NCBI GenBank assembly: GCA_002748065.1
Contig: PDRJ01000031.1
Location: forward strand, 1 to 64,000
Direction of reading: 5' to 3'
Source: Bacteroidota bacterium
Lineage (GTDB): Bacteria > Bacteroidota > Bacteroidia > Bacteroidales > BM520
Length of the DNA stretch: 64,000 nt
Part shown: piece by piece, positions 55,447-64,000 of the stretch
Numbering within the stretch: position 1 is the first letter of the stretch
Layout: every line of letters begins with the position of its first letter
The notes under the pieces: model-generated
Database searches by the model: none
Told to the model about the DNA's origin: nothing
The model's input: only the letters and a program-made list of their open reading frames with translations
Translations under genes and position numbers: made by a program

Positions 55447-55736
55447 CTCTTTAACCTTTTTACAAAGTAATCCTCTTACTACCTCTTCCAATGGTGTTAA
55501 CACATCATTGTATTTTGATACTCTTTTTTTAAGAGGTAGGATAAAGAATATTTTACCCCCTCAATCTTGTTTTTTCCCCTTATTTGTCATATCTTGCATG
55601 GAATTTTAGGGTAAAAACAGGCATATATCAGTTGAGCATGCGATGACACAGACATCATAACACACTGTTTGTGTATTTGTTATAGTATTCTATCCATTAT
55701 GGTTTATCAATATTTGTCTAACTAAAACTTAACACT

Positions 55737-58700
55737 ATGAAAAAGTTTACCGCGTTAATTGTACTCTTCCTGTTCTGTGGGGTTCAATTGATCTTTGCGC
55801 AACAGAAAATTACCGGAACGGTTACCAACTCCGAAAACGGTAGCGCAATTCCCGGTGTAACCATTCGTGCAGAAGGAACCACGATAGGTACGGTTACGGA
55901 CCTGGAAGGAAAGTATGAACTCTCGGTTCCGGACGGTACCCAGAAGCTTATCTTTTCCTACGTTGGAATGATCTCTAAAACGATTACCATTGACAAAACA
56001 GTGATCAACGTTTCACTAACTCCGGATACAAAAAACCTGGATGAATTTGTCATTACAGCGCTCGGTATCAGCAGAGAGAAAAAGGCTCTGGGATACTCGG
56101 TTCAGGGAGTCTCTTCCGAAGAGTTAACCAAAGCCAACGAATCCAACGTGATTAACTCCCTTACGGGAAAGGTATCAGGCATTCAAATCACCAATGCCAC
56201 GGGAGCCGTGGGATCCTCATCCCGTATTGTGATCCGTGGTGCCTCCTCTTTTGAAAACAACCAACCGCTGTTCGTCGTTGACGGGGTTCCCATCAGTAAC
56301 GCCACCACCGAAGTGAGCCAGTGGGGATCCACCGACTTTGGAAATGCCGCCATGGATATTGACCCGGCTAACATTGCATCCATCAGTGTACTTAAGGGCC
56401 CCAACGCCGCGGCACTCTATGGTTCCAGGGGATCCAACGGTGTTGTCCTTATCACCACAAAGAAAGGGATGGAAGGCAAAAAGAAGAACGCCATTGGAGT
56501 CAGTATTACCTCCTCCATCTCCGTCCAAGACCCCTATGTTTTTGTAAAATATCAAGACCAGTACGGACAAGGTGTCCTGGGAAGTGAATTTTATTACAAC
56601 CGCTATGCACGAAAAACAGGGATGCCCTATAGCGAGTTTGCGGTTGGAGGCTATCATCCGGGAATTGGTTTTACCTACTTCGACGGTGCCGGAGGCGGCG
56701 TAAACGACGGCGTGGATGAGAGCTGGGGCCCTCGCCTAGACATAGGCCTGAAAATCCCCCAATACAATAGTCCCCTCACGGATCCGACAGATCCAACCAC
56801 AAGAGAGGCTACTCCGTGGGTATCACACCCCTCCAATATAGAAGATTTCTTTGAAAATGGGATCACCTTCGACAACAACGTGGCGATCTACAAACGGACC
56901 GATGTCTCCAACGTTCGCCTCTCTGTTTCACGTCAGGATGTCTCAGGGACAGTCCCCAACACCGACCTCACCAAGAATACGGTTAACTTCTCCGGGGGCA
57001 TGAGCCTCACCGACAAACTGCATACCTCTGCAACCGTTACCTACATTCAAAACAAAAGTGATAACCTTCCCGGCCAGGGGTATGGCCCCAACAACGTGAT
57101 GCAATCACTGGGAGGCTGGTTTGGACGCCAGGTCAATATGGAAGATATGAAGAATCACTATGATGAAATGAATATCTTTGGGAATCCATACAGTTGGAAC
57201 ACCAACTATCACAACAATCCCTACTGGACGGTATACAAAAACACCACCTCCCGCGGACGTCACAGAATGTTTGGAAACTTCCAGATGTCTTACGACATCC
57301 TTCCCTGGTTATCCTTAACCGGAAGAATGGGAACCGACTTCTACCACGAGTATCGTAAGCATGTGGACTACAACCAATCCATTGACTATCCCAACGGACA
57401 CTTCTGGCAAAATGAGCGTCAGGAAGTGGAGATTAATGGTGACCTTTTCTTCACCATCAACAAGAAGTTTAACAACTTTAGCCTCTACGGGATCACCGGA
57501 TTGAACAACCGTTCCAACAATTACCAATACTCCTATTTAGAGGCCCCGGAATTAACGGTTCCCAACAAATTCTTCATCTCCAACGTCAAGGGTAATCCGG
57601 CTGCAGGCATGCGCGAGACCCACAAGAAAGTGATTGGAACCTACGCCCAAGCAAGCCTTGGATGGAAGGGAATGTTATACCTCGACCTCACAGCACGTAA
57701 CGAGTGGAGTTCTTCGCTCCCTGCAGAGAACAGAAGCTACTTCTATCCCTCTGCAACACTCAGCTATATCCTAACGGAAACCATCGATGTAAATCCGGCC
57801 TTCCTATCCTATGCTAAAATCCGTGGAGGATGGGCTCAAGTGGGTTCGGATACCGACCCCCACCGCTTACAAGGCGTCTATGAGGGTCTTGACCCATTTA
57901 GAGGCGTTACACTATTCCGTACCACACGAACACTTCCCCCTATCGGGCTGATGCCGGAGATCACCTCCAGCTTTGAAGTTGGTGCCGACCTTCGTTTTAT
58001 CCATAACCGCATTGCCTTAGACTTTACCTGGTACAGGCAGATAACGAAAAACCAAATCATGAGTATTAACATCTCTGATGCGGCCGGTTATGACTATGCC
58101 CTAATCAATGCCGGACAGGTAACCAATAAGGGAATTGAAGTCACCCTTACCGGAAAAGTCATTGAAAACAAAAACGGATTTAACTACACCGCACTGGTGA
58201 ACTGGTCGAAGAATGACAACACCGTAGATGAGCTTTACGGCGACCTCAAGTCTTATGAGCTCTCCTCCTCGTGGGGTGGTGTTACAGTGGAGGCACGTCC
58301 CGGCGAACCCATGGGCGTAATCCGTGCCAATGGTTTCGTGAGAGACCAGGACAACAAAGTGGTGGTAGGCCCCGATGGAAAACCCATCGTAGCAGAGACC
58401 CCCATTGTGGTAGGAAATACCACAGCGGACTGGATGGGTAGTATCAACAACCTGTTCGCCTATAAAAATATCACCTTCAGTGCCCTTATCGGTTGTAAAA
58501 TGGGTGGAGATATCTTCTCCGTTTCCGACTGGTTTGGTGCTTATGCCGGTGTAACAGCAGAGACGGCACAAGATGGCATCCGTGAAAATGGAGTGCTTTA
58601 CAATGGCGTTAAAGGCGTTTTTGATGATAATGGAAACCTCATAATGGATGAAAATGGCGTTGCCATTACCAACGGAGAGCCCAACGACATCGTTACCTCC

Positions 58701-59012
58701 GCACAGAGCTTCTACTCCGGATACTGGGGTAGAGAAGAGTACTCTATCATCGATGGATCCTACATCAAGCTTCGCGAAGTTACCTTAGGTTACGTCTTCG
58801 ATAAGGAGATGCTCAGGAACATCAACTGGTTACAGAGTGTTTCACTCTCTTTGGTCTGCCGTAATGCTGCGATCCTCTGGAGACACCCCTCCAATGACCT
58901 GGGCATTGATCCTGAAACCGGATTTGGTGCTACCATGAGAGGTGTAGGACTGGAACAGTACCAGATTCCTACGGCACGTACTTTTGGATTTAAACTGAAT
59001 GCCACATTCTAA
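55737..59012 (+). CDS. SusC/RagA-type TonB-linked outer-membrane transporter
   Basis: A 1091-residue TonB-dependent transporter. Signal peptide about 1-21; a CarboxypepD_reg-like domain about 24-98 (ITGTVTNSENGSAIPGVTIRAEGT); then LDEFVITALGISREKKALGY, the TonB-linked plug (about 110-230, with IVIRGASSFENNQPLFVVDGVPI and NAAALYGSRGSNGVVLITTKKG), and a barrel to the C-terminal Phe. It would form a pedal-bin complex with the SusD-like protein encoded next. Substrate cannot be told: glycan or peptide. No regulator or degradative enzyme lies next to it. Confidence 0.95.
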   Translation: MKKFTALIVLFLFCGVQLIFAQQKITGTVTNSENGSAIPGVTIRAEGTTIGTVTDLEGKYELSVPDGTQKLIFSYVGMISKTITIDKTVINVSLTPDTKNLDEFVITALGISREKKALGYSVQGVSSEELTKANESNVINSLTGKVSGIQITNATGAVGSSSRIVIRGASSFENNQPLFVVDGVPISNATTEVSQWGSTDFGNAAMDIDPANIASISVLKGPNAAALYGSRGSNGVVLITTKKGMEGKKKNAIGVSITSSISVQDPYVFVKYQDQYGQGVLGSEFYYNRYARKTGMPYSEFAVGGYHPGIGFTYFDGAGGGVNDGVDESWGPRLDIGLKIPQYNSPLTDPTDPTTREATPWVSHPSNIEDFFENGITFDNNVAIYKRTDVSNVRLSVSRQDVSGTVPNTDLTKNTVNFSGGMSLTDKLHTSATVTYIQNKSDNLPGQGYGPNNVMQSLGGWFGRQVNMEDMKNHYDEMNIFGNPYSWNTNYHNNPYWTVYKNTTSRGRHRMFGNFQMSYDILPWLSLTGRMGTDFYHEYRKHVDYNQSIDYPNGHFWQNERQEVEINGDLFFTINKKFNNFSLYGITGLNNRSNNYQYSYLEAPELTVPNKFFISNVKGNPAAGMRETHKKVIGTYAQASLGWKGMLYLDLTARNEWSSSLPAENRSYFYPSATLSYILTETIDVNPAFLSYAKIRGGWAQVGSDTDPHRLQGVYEGLDPFRGVTLFRTTRTLPPIGLMPEITSSFEVGADLRFIHNRIALDFTWYRQITKNQIMSINISDAAGYDYALINAGQVTNKGIEVTLTGKVIENKNGFNYTALVNWSKNDNTVDELYGDLKSYELSSSWGGVTVEARPGEPMGVIRANGFVRDQDNKVVVGPDGKPIVAETPIVVGNTTADWMGSINNLFAYKNITFSALIGCKMGGDIFSVSDWFGAYAGVTAETAQDGIRENGVLYNGVKGVFDDNGNLIMDENGVAITNGEPNDIVTSAQSFYSGYWGREEYSIIDGSYIKLREVTLGYVFDKEMLRNINWLQSVSLSLVCRNAAILWRHPSNDLGIDPETGFGATMRGVGLEQYQIPTARTFGFKLNATF

Positions 59013-59032
59013 AAACGTTAAAAATGATTGTT

Positions 59033-60463
59033 ATGAAACAAAAAATATTACTTCTTCTGATTGTAACAGGAATTTTGGGGGCAGTCAGTTGTACAAAAGA
59101 TTGGGAAGAGCTGAATACAGATCCCAATAACCCCATATCAGTGCCACCTACCAATATTCTGGCACAGGCGATTCGCTATTCCGGTGATCGTCTCTATAAT
59201 GCCTGGTTCAGCATGAACAATACAGGCTCTTATGCCGGACATGTCTCAAAGATCCAGTACATGGATGAAGCACGCTATTTCGAGAGAGAGGGTGTAATCA
59301 ACAACAATTGGTATCATATCTACACCACCCTTCAAGACCTGAAAAATGCCAAGAAACTGGCTCTTGAAGAGGATAATCAATACTTGTATGCCGCCTGTCT
59401 GACCTTTGAGTCGTTCCTTTTCCAGATTGCCACCGACACCTGGAGGGATATTCCCTTTACACAGGCTTGCCGGGCAGCCGATGCGGACCAGATTCTCAAC
59501 CCGGCTTATGACACTCAGGAGATGATCTATCCCGCATTGATAGACAGCCTGAAGAAGGCCAATGAGATCTTCAACCTAAACCGCATAGACGTGTTAGGAG
59601 ATGGTGACCTACTCTTTGGAGGCGACGTTTCCAAGTGGCAAAAGTTTGCCAACTCCTTGCGCCTTCGAATGGCCGTTCGGGCAAGTGGCGTGAGTAATAC
59701 AGGAACTATTGCCGCAGAAATCATTGCGGATCCTGCTACCTATCCCATCATGGCCTCCAATGAAGATAATGCCTTCCTTATTTGGCCTGGGGCTGCGCCT
59801 TACAAAGAACCATGGTTCGAGGACAGCGAAACACGCGATGACCATGCCGTATGTAAAACACTGGTGGATCATATGCTTACCAAAGCAGATCCCCGTCTAC
59901 CCATCTATGCACACCCTGCACAATCCGATGGGCAATACCGTGGCGTAGTGGCCGGTGAGTCGGATGCCAACCTGGGAGATATTAAACAGTACTCTCGTAT
60001 CGGTGCCCGTTTCCGGGATAATGCCGCCGGATTTACCCCCTTTATGCGCTACGCAGAGGTACTTTTCCTCGTAGCGGAAGTAGATCCTTCTGCAGCAACC
60101 TACGAAGCCGGTATCCGCGCTTCCATGGAAGAGAATGGCATAGAAGCTGCCGATATTGACGCTTATATCGCCGCTAATGCCTTCTCCGACGTTGATGATA
60201 TCTATTATGAAAAATGGGTCGCACTCTTTAAGCAAAGCCACGAGGCTTGGGCTGAAACGCGCCGTACCGGCGTTCCTGCCCTGGGAGCCCCTCCTCCAGA
60301 AGATTGCCGTTTCCCCAATCATAATGTACCGCCTTTCCGACACTCATACCCCACAAACGAGTTGAAACTTAATTCGGAGAATGTGGCCCCCTACAACGAA
60401 AAATTAGTTGACAAATTCTGGGGACAACAAATGTGGTGGGACACCAGAACAAATGTTTATTAA
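59033..60463 (+). CDS. SusD/RagB-like surface lipoprotein
   Basis: About 476 residues from an ATG at 59033 (an in-frame ATG at 59024 is an alternative). The lipobox Cys follows a short hydrophobic signal (AVSCTKDWEELNTDPNNP), the typical N-terminus of SusD-like proteins. The helical TPR-like scaffold is seen in ATDTWRDIPFTQA, KWQKFANSLRLRMAVRASG and FMRYAEVLFLVAEV. It acts as the lid on SusC at the outer surface. The gap to susC is short and co-transcription is certain by position. Confidence 0.93.
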   Translation: MKQKILLLLIVTGILGAVSCTKDWEELNTDPNNPISVPPTNILAQAIRYSGDRLYNAWFSMNNTGSYAGHVSKIQYMDEARYFEREGVINNNWYHIYTTLQDLKNAKKLALEEDNQYLYAACLTFESFLFQIATDTWRDIPFTQACRAADADQILNPAYDTQEMIYPALIDSLKKANEIFNLNRIDVLGDGDLLFGGDVSKWQKFANSLRLRMAVRASGVSNTGTIAAEIIADPATYPIMASNEDNAFLIWPGAAPYKEPWFEDSETRDDHAVCKTLVDHMLTKADPRLPIYAHPAQSDGQYRGVVAGESDANLGDIKQYSRIGARFRDNAAGFTPFMRYAEVLFLVAEVDPSAATYEAGIRASMEENGIEAADIDAYIAANAFSDVDDIYYEKWVALFKQSHEAWAETRRTGVPALGAPPPEDCRFPNHNVPPFRHSYPTNELKLNSENVAPYNEKLVDKFWGQQMWWDTRTNVY

Positions 60464-60483
60464 TAACTGAAAAACAAATTATT

Positions 60484-61767
60484 ATGAAAAAATACATCTT
60501 TTTATTTTTAACAGTTATGATTTTTGTGGGTGTCGCTTGTACCGATGACTACGAGAATCCTGTTTCGGCGGGTGTGGGGATTCAACTCTACCCAACCCAC
60601 TGCTATCCTCTTGATGAAGGAGTGGTAGGGAAAGCCTATGTGACCAATGGCTACGTAAAAGAGATTATCAGTGAAGAACTGGGAACAGTGGCCATCTCCG
60701 ATAGCGTAGGATCATTCACGTTTACCAAGGAACAGTTGGGGTTCACCGAACCCGGAGACGTTCTTGAGACCTTCTTCGGTGCCTATAATAAGGAGAACAA
60801 AATGTGTAAAACAGCCTTCAAATTCACCTACAAAAACCCATTGGCCATCGATGGAAAACCCAACCTTCCCCCGGTGGAACAAATGGATACCATTCGTTAT
60901 CAGCTCGCTGAAGATTGTACCCCCCCCACCTCTCTCATCATTACCAAATCGGTCGATGGAGGTACCCCGGAAGAGATCCTAAACGAGACCTATACCGAAT
61001 ATGATTTTGGGGAGAAGTTGCTGGTTAACCCCATCACCCTGGAAGATGCCGGTAAAACATTTACCTTCCAGTGGACTTTTGCCAATGAAAATGGCTCCAT
61101 CACCGCTACTCATACCGTTGAGGTAAAAATCCAAACCTATTATGACTTTGAGGGAGGAACCCCCTTTAGTTTAGGAACGTATACCGACTGGACATTCGAA
61201 GATGGAGATGGCCTGCCAACCTATGGCGTGAATGCATTCGACTTTGAGAACGAAGGATATACCGGATCTTTTATTCTATTCTATCCCTCACTAACCGATA
61301 TGGATCCCGCAGCATTGGAAACCTGGGCTCCACATAGCGGTGACGCTTATATGGCCTGCTTCGATGCAATCCCGGATGGAGACAATGGAAATAATGACTT
61401 TATGATTAGCCAGGGTTATGACATTGGAGCCGGCTATACCGTAGAGTTTTATGCCAAATCCATTACGGATACTTACGGACTGGAACGCTTCATCGTTTGG
61501 GCAAGGGACAACGATACCGGAGAAGAGACAAAACTTACTGAGGGAGATTATGTGGAGGCCGCCACAGACTGGAGCCGATTTGAATATGACCTTTCAGCCT
61601 TTGAAGGAAAAAATATCTCCATTATGATCAACTGTGTATCATTTGATTCCTTCGCCTTCTTTGTAGATGATTTTAAACTGAATAAGGGAGAAAAAGACCA
61701 GCATCCCTCCTCCTTTAACCCCATCCATCCTTACAACCCCAACATGGTGTTTGAGAAGGTAAGATAA
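60484..61767 (+). CDS. Surface lipoprotein with choice-of-anchor J-like domain
   Basis: A 427-residue predicted lipoprotein (Cys20 in VGVACTDDYENP), third gene of the SusC-SusD operon. The N-terminal half has beta-sandwich-like segments (about 25-220). The C-terminal part (about 225-410) resembles the cleaved-adhesin / choice-of-anchor J fold, with YYDFEGGTPF at its start, GDAYMACFDAIPDGDNGNNDFMIS within and FAFFVDDFKL at its end. It probably binds ligand for the SusC-SusD pair, like SusE/F (inference). The preferred start is at 60484; the frame from 60433 overlaps the SusD gene. Confidence 0.85.
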   Translation: MKKYIFLFLTVMIFVGVACTDDYENPVSAGVGIQLYPTHCYPLDEGVVGKAYVTNGYVKEIISEELGTVAISDSVGSFTFTKEQLGFTEPGDVLETFFGAYNKENKMCKTAFKFTYKNPLAIDGKPNLPPVEQMDTIRYQLAEDCTPPTSLIITKSVDGGTPEEILNETYTEYDFGEKLLVNPITLEDAGKTFTFQWTFANENGSITATHTVEVKIQTYYDFEGGTPFSLGTYTDWTFEDGDGLPTYGVNAFDFENEGYTGSFILFYPSLTDMDPAALETWAPHSGDAYMACFDAIPDGDNGNNDFMISQGYDIGAGYTVEFYAKSITDTYGLERFIVWARDNDTGEETKLTEGDYVEAATDWSRFEYDLSAFEGKNISIMINCVSFDSFAFFVDDFKLNKGEKDQHPSSFNPIHPYNPNMVFEKVR

Positions 61768-61806
61768 TCGCCTTTCTCTTGTAAGGAAGTAACGTAACTT
61801 TTAAGC

Positions 61807-61846
61807 AAAAAGCCCTTTGGAATTTTCCGAAGGGCTTTTTATTTTT
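61807..61846 (+). terminator. Intrinsic terminator after the SusC-SusD operon
   Basis: Stem of 11 bp (AAAAAGCCCTT at 61807-61817 with AAGGGCTTTTT at 61830-61840), inner GGAA/TTCC pairing, followed by further T. Confidence 0.9.
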
Positions 61847-61904
61847 TCAACGCAAACACAATAAACCACGGAACACAAAACACCTCCATAAATCCCACTC
61901 AAAA

Positions 61905-62153
61905 ATGGTGCAACAACGAGACACCGATAAAATAAACCATATCAATGAGGTGGCGGGGATGAGACGGGAAGGCATTAAGATCCTATACGTATTGATGTAC
62001 GATTATACGCTTCAGGTCTCCTCCCAGGAATAGCGCCTACTCATCAAAGAGATTATTGTTTTCGCACGAAAACGGGGGGGCTTATGCTTTTGGCTTCTCT
62101 CCTGCTACGAATCAGAGGGATTAAATCAACCAAGGAGGTTTAAGGAACTCTAA
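61905..62153 (+). pseudogene. Possible broken small gene with one in-frame TAG
   Basis: From ATG 61905 the frame reads 42 codons to TAG at 62031-62033 and then continues open for 39 more to TAA at 62151-62153. The translation on both sides looks protein-like (INEVAGMRREGIKILYVL, then LLIKEIIVFARKRGG). I recognise no family. It could be a decayed gene or a chance open frame. Confidence 0.35.
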
Positions 62154-62214
62154 GGAGAAAAGAGAAGGGGCATCTCGTCCCCTTTTTCAATAATACCCAA
62201 CACGCTCGCCTCAC
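62154..62214. other. Short intergenic region
   Basis: The rest of the 447-base gap between the SusC operon and the M23 gene holds only the terminator, AT-rich sequence and the interrupted frame; nothing else is seen. Confidence 0.4.
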
Positions 62215-63453
62215 TCACCGGGAAGATTGGCTTGCCATAAGGCTATCCAACGCTTTCTTTCGATCATAAAACGATGGCATAAGCAATGAATCCACCGGTT
62301 TTGCCGGGGGAGCCTTCAGGTGATTTGGGTTCATGGCATGGCCATTTCTAAAGACCCGGAAGTCCAGGTGTGGCCCGGTGGCCAGGCCAGTTTGGCCTAC
62401 ATAACCAATCAGTTGTCCTTGCTTCACCTTAACACCCTTCTTGATGCCTTTGGCAAAGCCTTTCAGGTGCATATACTCCGTGCTATAGGTACCGTTATGT
62501 TTGATCATCAAATAATTTCCGCCCCCTCTTTTCTGGTAGCCCTTTTTTACCACAATCCCATCACCAATGGCGTGTACCGGCGTTCCTTCCGGGGCCGCAT
62601 AATCGATGCCCAAATGCGGCCTCACAATCTTCAATACGGGGTGTTTACGCGCATAGCTAAACCCCGAACTCACCCGGCTATATCGCAATGGCGCCTTCAA
62701 GAAGGTTCTTCGCATACTGCCACCCTCCTCATCGTAGTAGTCCGCCTCTCCATGTTGCGAGAAGAGATAACAACGAAAGGGATTTTCCATATGCACCAAC
62801 TCCGCAGCAAGGACTCGTCCCAGCCCTATGTATTGATCTTCCCGATAGATCTTTTCATACAACACACGAAACTGGTCTCCCTTTTGGATGCCAAAGAAGT
62901 CAATGGTCCAGGCATAGATCTCCGATAGCTCCACCGCCAGCAGGGGATCTGCCCCAGCATGCTCCATGGCATTCCACAGGGAGCTTGCGATCTCTCCCCG
63001 AACATACCCCACCAGGGTATCCGTAGGATATCTTCCTCTATAGATTCGCAACGAATCCCGAATATCAAAAACGGTATAATGAATGGCATCCTCTTCATAC
63101 ACAAAATAGTCTGCCACCGGTACGGAGTCCTCATGATAGATAATGGCATAAGCATTCCCCACCCGGATTTTTCGCACATCAAAGGAGTCCGATGCCGCGC
63201 GAGCGATATAGTCAATGTGGGAATAGCTGATGTGATAGGGCAATAAGATATCCGCAAGGTACTGGTTTTTCTTCACGGTAGAGCGCATCACCTCCAGAGA
63301 GTCCACCACAATACCATACCGGATCTCCGGCTGATACACCAACGTATCCACAGGGAGGGAAGAGGGATCATCAGCCCCCTGCTTCTTCCGTCCACAAGAG
63401 AGGAGAAGAAGGAGAGAGAAGATCAGGATAAATAGGCACTTAGGATTATTCAT
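62215..63453 (-). CDS. M23-family peptidoglycan endopeptidase-like lipoprotein
   Basis: A 412-residue predicted lipoprotein (Cys in LLLLLSCGRKKQ) with an M23 LytM-type domain in the last 150 or so residues. Metal and catalytic motif: HLGIDYAAPEGTPV gives the HxxxD pair, and YMHLKGF and GPHLDFRVF follow. The normal HxH reads HLD, which puts Asp in a zinc-ligand position; I recall this in Bacteroidota homologues. So activity needs checking. The N-terminal half (about 45-245) is a family-specific region. The start at 63453 is preferred; the longer frame from 63528 begins in a terminator. Confidence 0.88.
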   Translation of the reverse strand: MNNPKCLFILIFSLLLLLSCGRKKQGADDPSSLPVDTLVYQPEIRYGIVVDSLEVMRSTVKKNQYLADILLPYHISYSHIDYIARAASDSFDVRKIRVGNAYAIIYHEDSVPVADYFVYEEDAIHYTVFDIRDSLRIYRGRYPTDTLVGYVRGEIASSLWNAMEHAGADPLLAVELSEIYAWTIDFFGIQKGDQFRVLYEKIYREDQYIGLGRVLAAELVHMENPFRCYLFSQHGEADYYDEEGGSMRRTFLKAPLRYSRVSSGFSYARKHPVLKIVRPHLGIDYAAPEGTPVHAIGDGIVVKKGYQKRGGGNYLMIKHNGTYSTEYMHLKGFAKGIKKGVKVKQGQLIGYVGQTGLATGPHLDFRVFRNGHAMNPNHLKAPPAKPVDSLLMPSFYDRKKALDSLMASQSSR

Positions 63454-63511
63454 AAATGGTGTAGCATTCGGTTCGATTCTCCCCCCAATGGCAGTTGAAG
63501 CCATCCACCAC

Positions 63512-63548
63512 AAAAAAAACTGTTCCAAGGGGGGGATTGGAACAGTTT
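63512..63548 (-). terminator. Intrinsic terminator after iorB
   Basis: A perfect 12-bp stem (63517-63528 with 63537-63548) and 8-base loop, with a T-run on the minus strand. It ends transcription from iorB before the M23 gene. Confidence 0.88.
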
Positions 63549-63568
63549 ACAAAACGGTGGATTATGGA

Positions 63569-64000
63569 CTACTCTTGATAGTTGTCGGCAAACTCACGTC
63601 CTGCCTTCAAGGCTTCAATATTAGCCTTTACCACCTCTTCACCTTTACGAATGAAGATGGTATGTAGTGCCTTCTCCAGCTCTTGGTATTCAATGCCAAT
63701 AAAGCGGGAGGCGGCTCCCAGCATCACGATATTGGCGGCTTTTGAGTTCCCAATATCCCGTGCCACCTTCATGGCATCAATCACAATATGATTTTTCGTG
63801 TTGCGAATGGCCTCCATCACCTCTTCCACCGGGGGGTAGTTAGGGATATTCACCAGTCGCTTTGCATTGGTAATGAGCCATCCTTCCGGCGAAAGGTAAG
63901 GCAGATAGCGAAGGCTCTCCATGGGTTCCACAGAAAGAATAAGGTCGGCCTTACCAAAGGGGATAAGGTCAGAAGCAATGGGTTTGTCAGAGAGGCGAAA
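63569..64000 (-). CDS. iorB: Indolepyruvate:ferredoxin oxidoreductase beta subunit (partial)
   Basis: The last 143 residues of a gene that enters from beyond the window edge; its N-terminal 50 or so residues are missing. The segment matches the beta subunit of indolepyruvate oxidoreductase: LSDKPIASDLIPFGKADLI, SVEPMESLRYLPYL, and the C-terminal NIVMLGAASRFIGI. The apparent Met at 63931 is an internal GTG and not a start. The enzyme oxidatively decarboxylates aryl pyruvates to aryl-acetyl-CoA with ferredoxin, an anaerobic amino-acid fermentation step. IorA should be nearby, upstream on the same strand. Confidence 0.9.
   Translation of the reverse strand, partial: FRLSDKPIASDLIPFGKADLILSVEPMESLRYLPYLSPEGWLITNAKRLVNIPNYPPVEEVMEAIRNTKNHIVIDAMKVARDIGNSKAANIVMLGAASRFIGIEYQELEKALHTIFIRKGEEVVKANIEALKAGREFADNYQE

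Larger units (their letters stand above)
55277..55736. other. Intergenic region between hutH and the SusC gene
   Basis: A 460-base gap. It contains repeat copy G (55283-55419), a 54-base perfect palindrome (55393-55446) and AT-rich sequence up to the SusC start that must contain its promoter. I found no full TAnnTTTG match in the last 150 bases. Confidence 0.5.

Overview
The window looks like a chromosomal segment of a Bacteroidota bacterium, probably of the Bacteroidales or a close relative (inference). The signs are: -7 boxes of the form TAnnTTTG ahead of many genes; starts without Shine-Dalgarno sequences; a SusC/SusD outer-membrane pair; two secreted enzymes ending in type IX secretion (T9SS) sorting domains; the gliding-motility lipoprotein GldH; the long form of IspG; a small RRM protein with a Gly/Arg/Asn tail; and the lptE-secG-groES-groEL neighbourhood. 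I found no rRNA, tRNA, CRISPR array, transposase or phage gene. Most of the window is ordinary housekeeping sequence.

Layout. 1-6200: a small membrane protein, an ECF sigma factor with a membrane partner, a T9SS-exported esterase with a PKD domain, a beta-lactamase-fold serine hydrolase and an OmpA-type lipoprotein. 6200-9800: folate branch genes pabA (minus) diverging from pabB-pabC (plus), then an MFS transporter. 10-18 kb: pheT, a sigma-54 activator, lptE, a TPR-like protein, secG, groES-groEL and a DUF4468 protein. 18-25.3 kb: a VOC protein and an SDR (minus), an ArsR-type regulator, an Ig-like lipoprotein, a T9SS-exported M1 peptidase and an RRM protein. 25.4-37.3 kb: gpmI, an alpha/beta hydrolase, an AsmA-like protein, a UPF0316 membrane protein, an orphan histidine kinase with hemW, and a GH3-LysE-HdeD operon. 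37.3-43.3 kb (minus): two tandem M24 peptidases, ispG and pgk. 43.4-50.6 kb: holB, ricT, gldH, a class A PBP, an M20 dipeptidase and an AhpD-like protein. 50.9-55.3 kb: a YebC protein, a GIN-domain/beta-barrel fusion (minus) and hutH. 55.7-61.8 kb: a SusC-SusD-lipoprotein operon ended by a terminator. 62.2-64 kb (minus): an M23 peptidase and the 3' part of iorB, which runs off the window.

The most distinctive non-genic feature is a family of seven copies of a roughly 155-bp interspersed element (copies A-G) with imperfect terminal inverted repeats. They lie between genes, often touching the stop codon of a neighbour. They behave like a MITE with no transposase in the window. One copy carries a 71-bp insertion, one an internal deletion, and one has its end replaced by a perfect 54-bp palindrome that can act as a terminator. 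Two further long, near-perfect hairpins without T-tracts lie at gene ends (49929-49972 and 51974-52033). Nothing here is a clear new multi-gene system; the element family and the GH3-LysE operon are the best leads.
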